Source: an uncultured Eubacterium sp. (GTDB taxonomy: Bacteria > Bacillota_A > Clostridia > Lachnospirales > Lachnospiraceae). Taken from it: 39,059 nt of DNA. Positions 1 through 8,225 of this stretch are shown in pieces (positions within the stretch are counted from its first letter, which is position 1; the number at the start of each line of letters is the position of its first letter). The translations under genes were made by a program, and so were the position numbers. The notes under the pieces were generated by a model. That model was not told the DNA's origin, made no database searches, and worked only from the letters and a program-made list of their open reading frames with translations. Location: NCBI GenBank assembly GCA_910589045.1, contig CAJUSH010000033.1, positions 1 through 39,059 on the forward strand, given 5' to 3'.

Positions 1-86
1 AGTCCCAACTGGTTGTTGGGTACTGAAACCCTACACTTATATATTAGGAGGAGGGATCTCTTATCAGCAGGAAAGTAAAAATATGG

Positions 87-620
87 ATGATCGTTATTTG
101 TGCTGCGGTCTGTCTGTACTTTGCAAAGGAATTTTTTGACCATAAGTTTGATTCCGTGGAATCCTTACAGCTTTATATGAAGGGCTTCGGCGTTGGCGCG
201 CCGTTTATCCTCACGCTGTTTCAGGCGTTTCAGGTGGTGGTTCCGATTCTGCCGGGGTATCTGGGGTGCGCGGCGGGAGCCATCGCGTTTGGGAGCGCCA
301 CGGGATTCTGGTGCAACTATATCGGAATCAGCGTCGGCTCGATCATTGCCTATTTTCTGGCAAAAAAATATGGCGTTGAGCTGGTGCTTTCGCTGTTTTC
401 AAAAAAGCAGTATGATACGTGGAGCACGCGCATCGAAAAAAGCCGGTCCTACGAATGGTTTTTGTTTATCGCCACGCTGCTTCCACTCTTCCCGGACGAT
501 TTTCTGTGTTATTTTTCCGGGCTTATGAAAATGAACAGCAAAAAGTTTATCTGGATCATTATACTTGGAAAGCCGTGGTGCATTTTGGCGTACAGCCTTG
601 CCTTCGGACTGATAAAATAA
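87..620 (+). CDS. TVP38/TMEM64 (VTT domain) membrane protein
   Basis: A polytopic membrane protein of about 177 residues. The middle shows the VTT/SNARE-associated (DedA-related) pattern: a hydrophobic stretch with PILPGYLGCAAGAIAFG at about residues 53-69, a second with GSIIAYFLAKKYG at about 84-96, and PLFPDDFLCYFSGL near the C-terminal third. The family is linked to phospholipid flipping or membrane homeostasis, which fits the adjacent phospholipid genes pssA and psd. The start is uncertain. ATG at 87 is the first usual start codon in frame, but the best Shine-Dalgarno sequence (AGGAGGAGGG, 46-55) lies about 31 bases upstream of it, and a weaker GCAGGAAAG lies closer (67-75). The frame is open upstream to a stop at 45-47. 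The family call is confident; the molecular function is inference. Confidence 0.85.
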   Translation: MIVICAAVCLYFAKEFFDHKFDSVESLQLYMKGFGVGAPFILTLFQAFQVVVPILPGYLGCAAGAIAFGSATGFWCNYIGISVGSIIAYFLAKKYGVELVLSLFSKKQYDTWSTRIEKSRSYEWFLFIATLLPLFPDDFLCYFSGLMKMNSKKFIWIIILGKPWCILAYSLAFGLIK

Positions 621-666
621 AAGTTGCAGCGGCAGTTTGAAACGATTATGATAAAGGAGATACGAG

Positions 667-1308
667 ATGAAGAAAAAATTACTGGGATATTATGATTATA
701 CGGTGGTACTTACATATTGCGGGATGCTGTTCGCCTTTCTTGGTATTTTGCGGGTGCTCGCACAGGATTACTGGGAGGGCGTATGCTGTCTGATGATGGC
801 GGGTATCTGCGACATGTTTGACGGGACGGTCGCCGCCACGAAAGAGCGGGCGGCTGACGAAAGGCGCTTCGGTATCCAGATCGATTCCCTCAGCGACCTT
901 GTCAGCTTTGGCGTTTTGCCTGCGATATTCGTTTTTATGATTTCCGGGCAGAACCCGGTCGTGGGATTTTTTGCGGCATTGTTCACGCTGTGCGCGCTCA
1001 TACGGCTCGCCTATTTCAATGTGCTGGAGGAGGCGCGCCAGAACCAGACGACGGGACACAGAAAAAGCTATCTGGGTGTTCCGGTTACGACCATTGCCGT
1101 GCTGCTTCCCGCGGTTTACCTGCTCTATGACTACCGGGTGTTCAAAAATACGCTCTGCTTCCCGGCACTTCTTATACTGATGGGCGTGGGCTTCCTTGCA
1201 CCGATTGAAATCAAAAAGCCGGGAGCTGCCGGGAAGATCGGCATCCTCTTTATCGGGATGCTTGAAGCCGTGGGCATGTTTCTGTTTTTGGGATGGGGTG
1301 CGGTATGA
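667..1308 (+). CDS. pssA: CDP-diacylglycerol-serine O-phosphatidyltransferase
   Basis: Makes phosphatidylserine from CDP-diacylglycerol and L-serine at the membrane, the first step toward phosphatidylethanolamine. The CDP-alcohol phosphotransferase core is visible: D49, D52-G53, A56, then G69, D73 and D77 (FGIQIDSLSD). The Arg that normally follows the Ala (DGxxAR) is Ala57 here, and the spacing to the Gly is longer than the textbook motif, with several Arg residues in the insert. Several hydrophobic segments follow. Length (213 aa) is normal for clostridial PssA. The start ATG at 667 follows an AAAGGAGA ribosome binding site. The stop overlaps the start of psd as ATGA (1305-1308), which implies translational coupling and supports the pathway assignment. 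Confidence 0.93.
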   Translation: MKKKLLGYYDYTVVLTYCGMLFAFLGILRVLAQDYWEGVCCLMMAGICDMFDGTVAATKERAADERRFGIQIDSLSDLVSFGVLPAIFVFMISGQNPVVGFFAALFTLCALIRLAYFNVLEEARQNQTTGHRKSYLGVPVTTIAVLLPAVYLLYDYRVFKNTLCFPALLILMGVGFLAPIEIKKPGAAGKIGILFIGMLEAVGMFLFLGWGAV

Positions 1309-2132
1309 GTGAATCGTGGTCACTGCGCTTTTTGTACCGGACGCTGCCGGGCAGGGCGTGCCTGAAAATTCTGACGTTGCCCGCCGTTTCAAGGGCGGCC
1401 GGCGTTGTGCTATCGAGCGGTTTATCAAAATGGTTCATTCCCCATTTTATACGAAAGAACCGGATTGACCTGAGAAATATAGAAATTCCCCGGGAGGGCT
1501 TTTGCTCCTTTAACGAGTTTTTCACGCGAAAACGGCGTACGGAGCAGGAAGCGGCAGGGGGGGCGCTGATCAGCCCCTGCGACGGCTTTTTATCGGTGGT
1601 AAAGCTTGCCGACGGAACGTTTTTTGATATCAAGCATACGAGATTTTCGCTCATGGATTTGCTGGAGGACAAAAAGCTTGCCGAAAAATTCGAGGGCGGG
1701 ACTGCCTTTATCTTCCGGCTCACGCCCGCAAACTATCACCGCTACTGTTACGCGGCAGATGCCAGGGTAGTCCGGTGCAGAAAAATCAGCGGTGTTTTGC
1801 ACTGTGTCCGACCGATTGCGACGCGGACCGTTCCGGTTTACGCGCAGAACAGCCGGGAGTATCAGGTGCTGAAAACAGACCGGTTCGGGACCGTGGTGCA
1901 GATGGAGATCGGCGCGCTCCTCGTAGGAAAGATTCGGAATCTGGCACAGCTTACGGAGGGGAACCGGGTAGGCGCCGGGACACAGAAGGGGTATTTTGAG
2001 TTTGGCGGCTCTACGGTGGTGCTGCTGCTTAAAAAAGACGCCGTCCGTTTTCGAAAACGGCTTTACGCGCGGATGAACGGGGACGGCGAAATGCCGGTGC
2101 GCATGGGCGAAGAGATTGCGCACAAAATCTGA
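1305..2132 (+). CDS. psd: phosphatidylserine decarboxylase proenzyme
   Basis: Converts phosphatidylserine to phosphatidylethanolamine; a pyruvoyl enzyme that cleaves itself. The self-cleavage site is visible as FGGST (about residues 233-237), with Ser236 as the residue that would become the pyruvoyl group. Upstream are SPCDGF (Asp93) and NYHRY (His145), which fit the Asp/His residues used for self-processing. Length is 275 aa from the ATG at 1305. That start is chosen over ATG 1293 because it overlaps the pssA stop (ATGA), the usual arrangement of coupled genes. The gene ends in a clear rho-independent terminator, so pssA-psd is a two-gene unit, possibly read from the upstream VTT gene. Confidence 0.95.
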   Translation: MSESWSLRFLYRTLPGRACLKILTLPAVSRAAGVVLSSGLSKWFIPHFIRKNRIDLRNIEIPREGFCSFNEFFTRKRRTEQEAAGGALISPCDGFLSVVKLADGTFFDIKHTRFSLMDLLEDKKLAEKFEGGTAFIFRLTPANYHRYCYAADARVVRCRKISGVLHCVRPIATRTVPVYAQNSREYQVLKTDRFGTVVQMEIGALLVGKIRNLAQLTEGNRVGAGTQKGYFEFGGSTVVLLLKKDAVRFRKRLYARMNGDGEMPVRMGEEIAHKI

Positions 2133-2138
2133 ACAGGG

Positions 2139-2168
2139 AGCCTTCCGGCTTTTGCCGGGAGGCTTTTT
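2139..2168 (+). terminator. rho-independent terminator after psd
   Basis: Stem AGCCTTCCGGC (2139-2149) pairs with GCCGGGAGGCT (2154-2164), with one T-G wobble and a TTTT loop. A run of T residues ends at 2168. It begins 7 bases after the psd stop codon. Confidence 0.9.
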
Positions 2169-3033
2169 ATACCGGGCAAATTTCGGGCGGGAGGGCTACA
2201 CAGGAGGTAACAGTATGAACAGAAAAATGATGATCGTGTGCAGCCTGGTGGCTGCGGCAGGCCTTGCAGCAAGCTGTACGAGGACGCAGGAGCAGATGCT
2301 GGTCAGGGCAAAGAGCGGGCCTGCGGCGGAAGCCTCTCCGGGGACGAGGCCGGATGGGGAAAGCGGTAAGTCCGCGGTGAGTCAGGAAGGGTCGCTGCGG
2401 GAAATCATCGGCGCGCCGCAAGTCTGCCGGAGATGAAAAGACGGCGGCAGCAGCGGCCGGAATGACGGAGGAGGAAGCAAAAAAAATCGCGGATAAAACC
2501 GCCGCAGGGCTGGAGCTTTTAGGTATGGAGGCGACGGCCTGGGAGCCGGTTGTGGAGGTGCTCTGCGCCAGGAGCGGCGCGCCGGGAAAGGATGATATCA
2601 TGGATTACGGATATGTATTCCATTATACGAGAAGGCTTTGCGGCATGCCGGTCACGTACACGATGATACCCGGCGGCAGCCTTGCGGAAACGGACAGCGA
2701 TGGCTTTGCGTGGGGGTATGAAACACTGGATGTGTATGTCACGAAGGAGGGCGTTGATGAGATCCGTTTTGAAAATCAGTATGAGATCGGAACGGCCGAA
2801 ATCGAGCCGGTAAAGCTGCTTGCGTTTTCCGACATTATGGAGGTTTTTGAAACAATGACGGCAGTCCGGGAGTCGGATGTGCTGGTGGACAGACGGGCAG
2901 AGCAGGGAGATTTTGCCGCACCCGCATATGCGCGCACATACCATATTGACCGGATTACGCTGGGCTATACCCGGATTTATGATCCGTGTGCAAAGAGTAA
3001 AAGCGGTGTGTTTGCAACTTTGACACAACTGTG

Positions 3034-3042
3034 TGGTATAAT
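3034..3042 (+). promoter_or_regulatory. extended -10 promoter for the two-component operon
   Basis: TGG-TATAAT (TATAAT at 3037-3042) is a consensus extended -10 element. A weak -35 (TTGCAA, 3012-3017, 19-bp spacer) is possible. Transcription would begin near 3049, inside the left arm of a strong hairpin. The same 12-base core GTGTGGTATAAT occurs again at 28169-28180. Confidence 0.6.
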
Positions 3043-3046
3043 AGGA

Positions 3047-3077
3047 GCACCTGGCGGGGCGTTTCCCCGCCTGGTGC
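3047..3077 (+). other. 13-bp hairpin in the leader of the response regulator gene
   Basis: GCACCTGGCGGGG (3047-3059) pairs with CCCCGCCTGGTGC (3065-3077) except for one position, with a CGTTT loop. No T-run follows, so this is more likely a 5' leader structure (mRNA stability or regulation) than a terminator. It lies just after the extended -10 element. Confidence 0.65.
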
Positions 3078-3126
3078 GGGTAATACATGACCACTTAGCG
3101 AATACATGGCAGAAGGGGACATACAA

Positions 3127-3786
3127 ATGAAGGTTTTGATCGTGGAGGATGATGAGGCGATTGCAAATTTACTGTATATGGATTTAAGCGACGAGGGCTA
3201 CGACTGTACCTGCGTGTACAACGGAAAGACGGCGGCGGATCTGCTGGAGGAAAACGGGGATTTTGATTTTATCCTGCTGGACGTGATGCTGCCGGAGGTT
3301 GACGGGTATGAGCTGATGGAGTACATCCGGCCCATGGAGATCCCGGTGATTTTTCTGACGGCGCGGGGCGCGGTGAACGACCGCATTAAAGGGCTTAAGC
3401 TGGGCGCGGACGACTACATGGTAAAGCCGTTTCAGAGCGGCGAGGTGCTTGCCCGGATGGAGGCGGTGCTGCGACGCTACGGGCGGGATAAAAAGAAGCT
3501 TGCCTTTGCGGATGTGACGGTGAGCCTTTCCTGCAGGAAGGCGTTTCAGAACGGGAGGGAGGTTGACCTTACCGTAAAGGAGTTTGATCTTCTGGTGGAG
3601 CTGATGCAGAACAAAAACGTGGCACAGTACCGGGATAAGCTTTACGAGCGTGTGTGGAAGGAGCCGTTTCTGGGGGACACCCGCACGCTGGATACACACA
3701 TCCAGAGGCTGCGCAAAAAGCTGGGCTGGGAATCGTATATTAAAACCGTATTCCGCATCGGATACCGCCTGGAGGGCGAGGGATAA
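3127..3786 (+). CDS. OmpR/PhoB-type response regulator
   Basis: A 219-residue DNA-binding regulator. The receiver domain (about 1-118) shows acidic D8/D9, phosphoacceptor D52 (LLDVMLP), T78 and K100 (MVKPF). A winged-helix Trans_reg_C domain follows (about 125-215) with the typical TLDTHIQRLRKKLG recognition region. Start 3127 gives the usual MKVLIVEDDE beginning; the in-frame ATG at 3106 would add seven residues. AAGGGG just upstream can serve as ribosome binding site. The stop overlaps the kinase start by one base (TAATG), so regulator and kinase are translationally coupled. The target genes are unknown; the neighbouring membrane protein and peptidase are plausible partners. Confidence 0.93.
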   Translation: MKVLIVEDDEAIANLLYMDLSDEGYDCTCVYNGKTAADLLEENGDFDFILLDVMLPEVDGYELMEYIRPMEIPVIFLTARGAVNDRIKGLKLGADDYMVKPFQSGEVLARMEAVLRRYGRDKKKLAFADVTVSLSCRKAFQNGREVDLTVKEFDLLVELMQNKNVAQYRDKLYERVWKEPFLGDTRTLDTHIQRLRKKLGWESYIKTVFRIGYRLEGEG

Positions 3787-5216
3787 TGAAGCTTGGGGCA
3801 AAAATATTTTGTTACGTTACGGTTTTTTTCAGCGCGGCATTTCTGCTGGGCGGCTATACCCTCATTTCTTATTTTTATGAGGTCGCCATGGGCCGTGAGG
3901 TGGAGGCTGCCGTGGAGCAGTATCAGTACAATAAATTTGTGGTGGAGGCGAACCTGATCACCCGGGGCGAGGAATGGTTTGAGGGTGCCATCGGAGGAGC
4001 GTATGACATGGAGAGCATGGCGTCGGATATGAACGGGACCGTCGCTTTTTTTTCGCTGGAAAAAAACGAGCTTTATTCGAGGTTTCCGAAGGGGACGGAT
4101 GCCGCGCGATTGCTTGCGGATATTTCCGGGAATCAGGCAAATCAGGCGAATTACTGCTTCCTTTCGGTGGGGAAGCGGATGTACGTGCTTGTGGCTGGGC
4201 TTGTGCCCCACGGGAATACCGGTATCTATCTCGTGACGGGGGCGGATGTGCAGCAGGTGTTAGAACAGCAGGAGCGGATTGTGGAAAAATTCAGCGTTGT
4301 GTACGCGGCGGCTATCGCGGTCGGGATGGTGCTGATCCTGGGCTTTTCCGCGGCGCTGACAAAGCCCATCAAGCGCCTGACTGCCGCTACAAAAAAGATT
4401 GCGGACGGAAACTACGGGGAGCGGATTCCCGGCAGCCGCGGCGATGAGGTGGGGCAGCTGGCCGTAAACTTTAACCGGATGGCATCCGCCGTGGAGGAGA
4501 AGGTGCAAAAGCTCTCGGAGAGCGCGAGACAGAAGGAGGATTTTGTGGCAAATTTTGCACATGAATTAAAGACGCCCCTCACGTCCGTCATCGGCTATGC
4601 AAACCGCATTTACCAAAAGGAGCTGCCCCGGGAGGAGCAAAAGCAGGCGGCATGGTACATCTGGAATGAGGGTATGCGCCTGGAGGCACTCTCGCTAAAG
4701 CTGATGGATTTGACCGTGCTGGGACACGGGGAATTTTCCCTGCAGCGCGTGGAGGCGGCAGGGCTTTTGGAGGAGCTTTCGGCAGATGTGGCATATCTTA
4801 TGGAGGAGAAGCAGGCTGTACTTTTTTCTGACGCACAGCAGGGAATCATCGCGGTGGAGTACGATCTGTTCAAGACGCTTTTTTTAAACCTTGTGGACAA
4901 CGCCATCAAGGCGGGGGCAAAGCATATCCATGTCACGGGACGCGTGGAAGGCGGAACCGGAATTTCGAAGGCTGCGCGCCGGTATGTGATCGAGGTGGCG
5001 GATGACGGCAGCGGCATCCCGGCGCAGGAGCTGGGGCGCATTACGGAGGCCTTTTATATGGTGGACAAATCCCGTTCCCGCAAGCAGCACGGCGCGGGCA
5101 TCGGGCTTGCCCTGTGCGAGCAGATTGCACGGATACACGGGAGCGGGCTGGAATTTGAGAGTGACGGGAAGAGCGGGACGCGGGTGCGTGTGTCGTTAAG
5201 CTGTGAGGAGGAATGA
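3786..5216 (+). CDS. sensor histidine kinase
   Basis: A 476-residue membrane sensor kinase paired with the regulator upstream. The order is: transmembrane segment about 8-30, extracytoplasmic sensor region about 31-170, second transmembrane segment about 172-191, HAMP linker (TKPIKRLTAATKKIADGNYG region), dimerisation domain with phosphoacceptor H259 in FAHELKTPL, then the ATPase domain with N-box N372 (NLVDNAIKAGA), G1 box DDGSGIP (406-412) and G2 box GAGIGLAL. All catalytic boxes look intact. The signal sensed cannot be read from the sequence. The gene overlaps the regulator at its start and is followed directly by a membrane-anchored protein gene. Confidence 0.93.
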   Translation: MKLGAKIFCYVTVFFSAAFLLGGYTLISYFYEVAMGREVEAAVEQYQYNKFVVEANLITRGEEWFEGAIGGAYDMESMASDMNGTVAFFSLEKNELYSRFPKGTDAARLLADISGNQANQANYCFLSVGKRMYVLVAGLVPHGNTGIYLVTGADVQQVLEQQERIVEKFSVVYAAAIAVGMVLILGFSAALTKPIKRLTAATKKIADGNYGERIPGSRGDEVGQLAVNFNRMASAVEEKVQKLSESARQKEDFVANFAHELKTPLTSVIGYANRIYQKELPREEQKQAAWYIWNEGMRLEALSLKLMDLTVLGHGEFSLQRVEAAGLLEELSADVAYLMEEKQAVLFSDAQQGIIAVEYDLFKTLFLNLVDNAIKAGAKHIHVTGRVEGGTGISKAARRYVIEVADDGSGIPAQELGRITEAFYMVDKSRSRKQHGAGIGLALCEQIARIHGSGLEFESDGKSGTRVRVSLSCEEE

Positions 5217-5217
5217 G

Positions 5218-6057
5218 ATGCAGAGCCTGAAAGGGAAAATTTACACGGCGGTCATGGTGGCGGTGTCGTTTGGTATCGTGCTTGGCGGATGGTTTCTGAC
5301 GAGGAAGCTGCTTGACAAAAAGGAGGAAGAGTTTTTGAGCGGCACCGGGTCGGTGTCGTTGCGCTACGAGCAGACTGCGCTGCTTGCGCAGGAGGAGGCG
5401 CAGGAGAAAGCGAATGCTTTTAAAGAGCAGAAAATACCGGAAGCGCTCATGAAGGAGCTTCTGATGCTGTGGGATTATGCGGGGAAGGAGATGCCGCATG
5501 AGCCGAAGGAAGAGCAGATGAACATGGAGCAGGCGATTGAGACGGGAAAGCAGTGGATTACGGTGCTTGCGGAGCATGAAATCGTACCGGGGACATTAAA
5601 GGACGGTGATTTTGACAAAATCACGGCGCAGCTTAGTACCGTGGAGACACAGACAAGGCTCGATGAGCGCCTTCTAAGCCGCTGGACGCTGGAATTTATG
5701 AAGGATGACGTGGATATTAAGCTGATGATCCATGCGATGAGCGGTGAAGTGTGGTATGCCAGTATTTCTATGATGGCATACAGCAGCCAGGCATATGAAT
5801 ACAGCCTTGAGGAAATACTGGACCTGATGTTCCCAAGGCTGGCAGAGGGTTATGCGCAGACCCTGTACACTTCGGAGAATCATGTGCAGAAGCTTCTGGC
5901 GCAGCAGCTTGTGTCTGCGGAGATTATTTTTATGGTCAGGGGTGAAGCTGTCTACACAATTCCGTCCTATGAGATTGTTTTTTGGCTGAATAATATAGAC
6001 GGGGTATATGATACGAATACTGCTGAGTCTGAAGCGGTCAATAGTTTGCAATTTTGA
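5218..6057 (+). CDS. membrane-anchored protein of unknown function
   Basis: About 279 residues. A single N-terminal transmembrane segment (about residues 9-27) is followed by a Glu/Lys/Gln-rich, probably helical region and then a mixed domain predicted outside the membrane. No family is recognised. ATG 5218 is chosen because GAGGAGG (5205-5211), at the end of the kinase gene, sits at ideal distance; an upstream GTG at 5203 would overlap that site. The gene starts one base after the kinase stop, so it belongs to the two-component operon. It may be an accessory sensor or an output protein of that system, but this is inferred from position only. Confidence 0.75.
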   Translation: MQSLKGKIYTAVMVAVSFGIVLGGWFLTRKLLDKKEEEFLSGTGSVSLRYEQTALLAQEEAQEKANAFKEQKIPEALMKELLMLWDYAGKEMPHEPKEEQMNMEQAIETGKQWITVLAEHEIVPGTLKDGDFDKITAQLSTVETQTRLDERLLSRWTLEFMKDDVDIKLMIHAMSGEVWYASISMMAYSSQAYEYSLEEILDLMFPRLAEGYAQTLYTSENHVQKLLAQQLVSAEIIFMVRGEAVYTIPSYEIVFWLNNIDGVYDTNTAESEAVNSLQF

Positions 6058-6156
6058 CACATCTTGTACGAAAGTCGGAGACATCTTTTTGCTAAAATCT
6101 ATTTATCGGAGCTGCAAACGGGCGGTGCCGAAACAAAAGGGAGGTTTTTGCGGAGG

Positions 6157-7215
6157 ATGAGGAGCGGAAGAAGGATCAGTGCGAACGAATTACAGACAAC
6201 GGGAAGGAGGCGGAGAAGGACGGGGAGCCGCGCGGTAGTTCTTGTGATGGCGTTCGTTTTTGCAGTGCTTTTGTTTTATGTCAGGGACATCAAAATGCGT
6301 TTGAAGGAAGTGCAGGAGACGCTGCAGGAGATCGTATCCGTGCAAAACGGCGGCATGGGCGCAGAGGGAGGTGAAGTGCCGCCCGCAAGCAGTTTTGCGG
6401 GCGGCGAGGGAAGCGGCATCGGAGCTGCTGTCAGCGGCCTGGCAGGACGCACCGGGGATGAAGGAGCGGCATTGGATGCGGACGGAGACGCTGCCGGTAC
6501 GAAGCGTCCTGTGGAGCGCACGCTGGAGGAGGCGCTGCAGCGGCTGGAAGTGCTTGGAGAGAAAAACGAGGTGATTGCGGAAATCTGTGTGCAGAGCGGA
6601 CGATTCCATGAGAAGCTGCTGCTTGCTCTTGCGAACAACCCGGAGATGGCGGATTTTGTGGCGGGATATCCGGACAGCATATACGAAGATACCTTTGCAA
6701 CGGCTGCCCTCACGGATGACGAGCGGGAAAAGGAGTGCCCGCTGCTGCTGCAGTGGGATACGCGCTGGGGCTATCAGCCCTATGGGGATATGAACATCGG
6801 GCTTTCCGGCTGCGGACCCACCTGCCTTTCCATGGCGCTGTATGCACTGACCCGGGATGAGGGCGAGATGCCCGGGAGGATTGCAAAATATGCGATGGAC
6901 AACGGCTATTATGTGCAGGGTACGGGCACGGCATGGGCGCTGATGACAGCCTATCCGAGACTGCGCGGCGTGAATGTGCGGGAAATGCAGATGGATGAAT
7001 CGGCTCTCAAGACGGCACTGGACCGGAACCAAATTTTGATCTGTGCCATGGGGCCGGGTGATTTTACGCTGTCCGGTCACTTTGTTGTCATATACGGCTA
7101 CGACGGGCAAGGCTTTTTTGTGAACGACCCGAATTGCATTGCAAGGAGCAGGCAGAAGTGGCCGTTTGCGACGCTGAACGGACAGATTAAAAATATATGG
7201 GCGTATTGGACGTAA
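6157..7215 (+). CDS. membrane-anchored C39-like cysteine peptidase
   Basis: The N-terminus is strongly basic, followed by one transmembrane segment (about residues 25-44), a short coiled-coil-like stretch and an Ala/Gly-rich linker. The C-terminal half is a papain-like C39_2-type peptidase domain. Visible are QWDTRWGYQPYG, the nucleophile in GCGPTC (Cys219), the His in GHFVVIYGY (His308) and VNDPN (Asn323/Asp324). The active site looks complete. It probably acts outside the membrane; the substrate is unknown. The start is uncertain: TTG 6064 opens the frame but has no ribosome binding site, while ATG 6157 has GGGAGG at 6139-6144. It follows the two-component operon closely and ends in a terminator. 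Confidence 0.8.
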   Translation: MRSGRRISANELQTTGRRRRRTGSRAVVLVMAFVFAVLLFYVRDIKMRLKEVQETLQEIVSVQNGGMGAEGGEVPPASSFAGGEGSGIGAAVSGLAGRTGDEGAALDADGDAAGTKRPVERTLEEALQRLEVLGEKNEVIAEICVQSGRFHEKLLLALANNPEMADFVAGYPDSIYEDTFATAALTDDEREKECPLLLQWDTRWGYQPYGDMNIGLSGCGPTCLSMALYALTRDEGEMPGRIAKYAMDNGYYVQGTGTAWALMTAYPRLRGVNVREMQMDESALKTALDRNQILICAMGPGDFTLSGHFVVIYGYDGQGFFVNDPNCIARSRQKWPFATLNGQIKNIWAYWT

Positions 7216-7234
7216 GAAGGAAATTTTTTGGAAA

Positions 7235-7280
7235 GGGCATGTGCGGGGAACAGCAATACACGTACATGTCCTGTTTTTTT
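7235..7280 (+). terminator. rho-independent terminator after the peptidase gene
   Basis: GGGCATGTGCG (7235-7245) pairs with CGTACATGTCC (7261-7271), with G-T wobbles and a 15-base loop, followed by TGTTTTTTT. This closes the two-component/peptidase transcription unit. Confidence 0.7.
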
Positions 7281-7459
7281 GATGGAAAAAATTTCCTGTT
7301 GCATAGAAGGATGATGTATAGCGGATCGTTTTTTTACGCATCAGAAATTCCGGTAAAGGTATCACCAAATTTTCACAAAAGCAACACTGCCTGTTCAAAT
7401 TTTGAAGGTAAACTTGGCAGAGTAAAATATTGCCAGTGGCAAACAGGAAGGAGCGTGTG

Positions 7460-8131
7460 ATGGAATACCGAAATGAGTGGAAGCGCGTTATAAATCAGGC
7501 GGATCTGATAGTTTTGCGGCAGCGCCTGCGGGCAGTCACTAGCCCGGATCCCCATGCGGCAGACGGTAAATATACGATACGGAGCCTGTATTTTGACAAC
7601 GCTGCCGATCAGGCATTGCGGGAAAAGCAGGACGGGGTGAGCCGGCGGGAAAAGTTTCGCATCCGTTATTATAACGGGGATACTTCCCTGATCCGTCTGG
7701 AAAAAAAGAGCAGGCTTGGCGGTCTTGGGAAAAAGCAGAGCGTGGTTCTTACCGCGGCACAGGCGCAGGCGATTGCAGACAAGGATGTGGACTGGATGCC
7801 GGGCAGCGGTGAAGCGCTGCTTTGTGAGCTGTATGCATAAATGCGGATACAGGGTCTTGGGCCGAAGATCATCGTAGATTACACAAGAGAGCCTTTTGTT
7901 TTTGCTCCCGGCAATGTCCGGGTGACACTTGACTACCGAATCCGAACCGGCTTTTGCTGTCAGGATTTTCTGAATCCGGACTGTATTACGGTTCCGGCGG
8001 GGGATGCCCCGATCATTTTGGAGGTGAAATGGGACAGCTTTCTGCCGGACGTGATACGCGACGCGGTTTGGCTTCCGGGGCGGCGCGTAACCGCTTTTTC
8101 CAAATATGCGATGTGCCGGATTTACGGCTGA
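7460..8131 (+). pseudogene. VTC-domain polyphosphate polymerase interrupted by a stop codon
   Basis: The sequence encodes a bacterial VTC-type polyphosphate polymerase (a CYTH/TTM-like fold with a tunnel lined by basic residues). Family features run across both halves: MEYRNEWKR, YTIRSLYFD, KFRIRYY and RLEKKSR in the first, and IVDYTREPF, NVRVTLDYRIRTG, EVKWDSFLP and FSKYAMCRIYG in the second. A TAA at 7838-7840 lies in frame between ELYA and MRIQGL, where the family normally reads through (often a Lys, so AAA to TAA is the simplest change). Start ATG 7460 has AGGAAGGAG at 7445-7453. The ATG directly after the stop (7841) has no ribosome binding site. The next genes of the locus are also damaged, which favours true decay over stop-codon readthrough. 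Confidence 0.8.
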
Positions 8132-8225
8132 GGAGCGTACGGCGCATAAGGAGTACAGACCGGTCAAATACCCGTGAGGGCGGTCCTGTCGGGACGCCGG
8201 CGCGGAAAAAAAGGAGAAAACGATT

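Larger units (their letters stand above)
2215..3130 (+). pseudogene. frameshifted lipoprotein gene of unknown function
   Basis: Two consecutive reading frames look like one broken gene. The first (ATG 2215, AGGAGG at 2202-2207, stop at 2434-2436) encodes a lipoprotein signal: Lys/Arg start, hydrophobic core and a lipobox ending in AASC (Cys21), then a Gly/Ser/Glu-rich linker. The second frame is open through the overlap near 2405-2436 and continues from 2462 to 3130 (222 codons from MTEEEAKK) as a mixed globular domain with no signal of its own. A one-base gain or loss near the GC-rich run around 2410-2420 would join them. The downstream stop overlaps the start of the response regulator gene as ATGA. 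The last 35 or so codons overlap a promoter and hairpin, so the native C-terminus may also be altered. The function is not recognised; a sequencing error is possible. Confidence 0.6.

Noticed and set aside
1..20. CCCAAC/GTTGGG hairpin at the window start
   Set aside because: Only 6 bp, no T-run, and its context lies outside the window; could be the end of an upstream structure but cannot be judged.
3020..3042. TTGACA (3020-3025) as -35 partner of TATAAT at 3037
   Set aside because: The spacer is only 11 bp, too short for sigma-A. The extended -10 (TGG) better explains the promoter.
6093..6098. TGC-TAAAAT as an extended -10 promoter for the C39-like peptidase
   Set aside because: No acceptable -35 is found and the gene follows the two-component operon closely, so a separate promoter is not needed.
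6190..7398. A 402-codon minus-strand frame opposite the C39-like peptidase gene
   Set aside because: The plus strand has clear catalytic motifs; the minus frame is Arg/His/Cys-rich with no recognisable domain or start signal.
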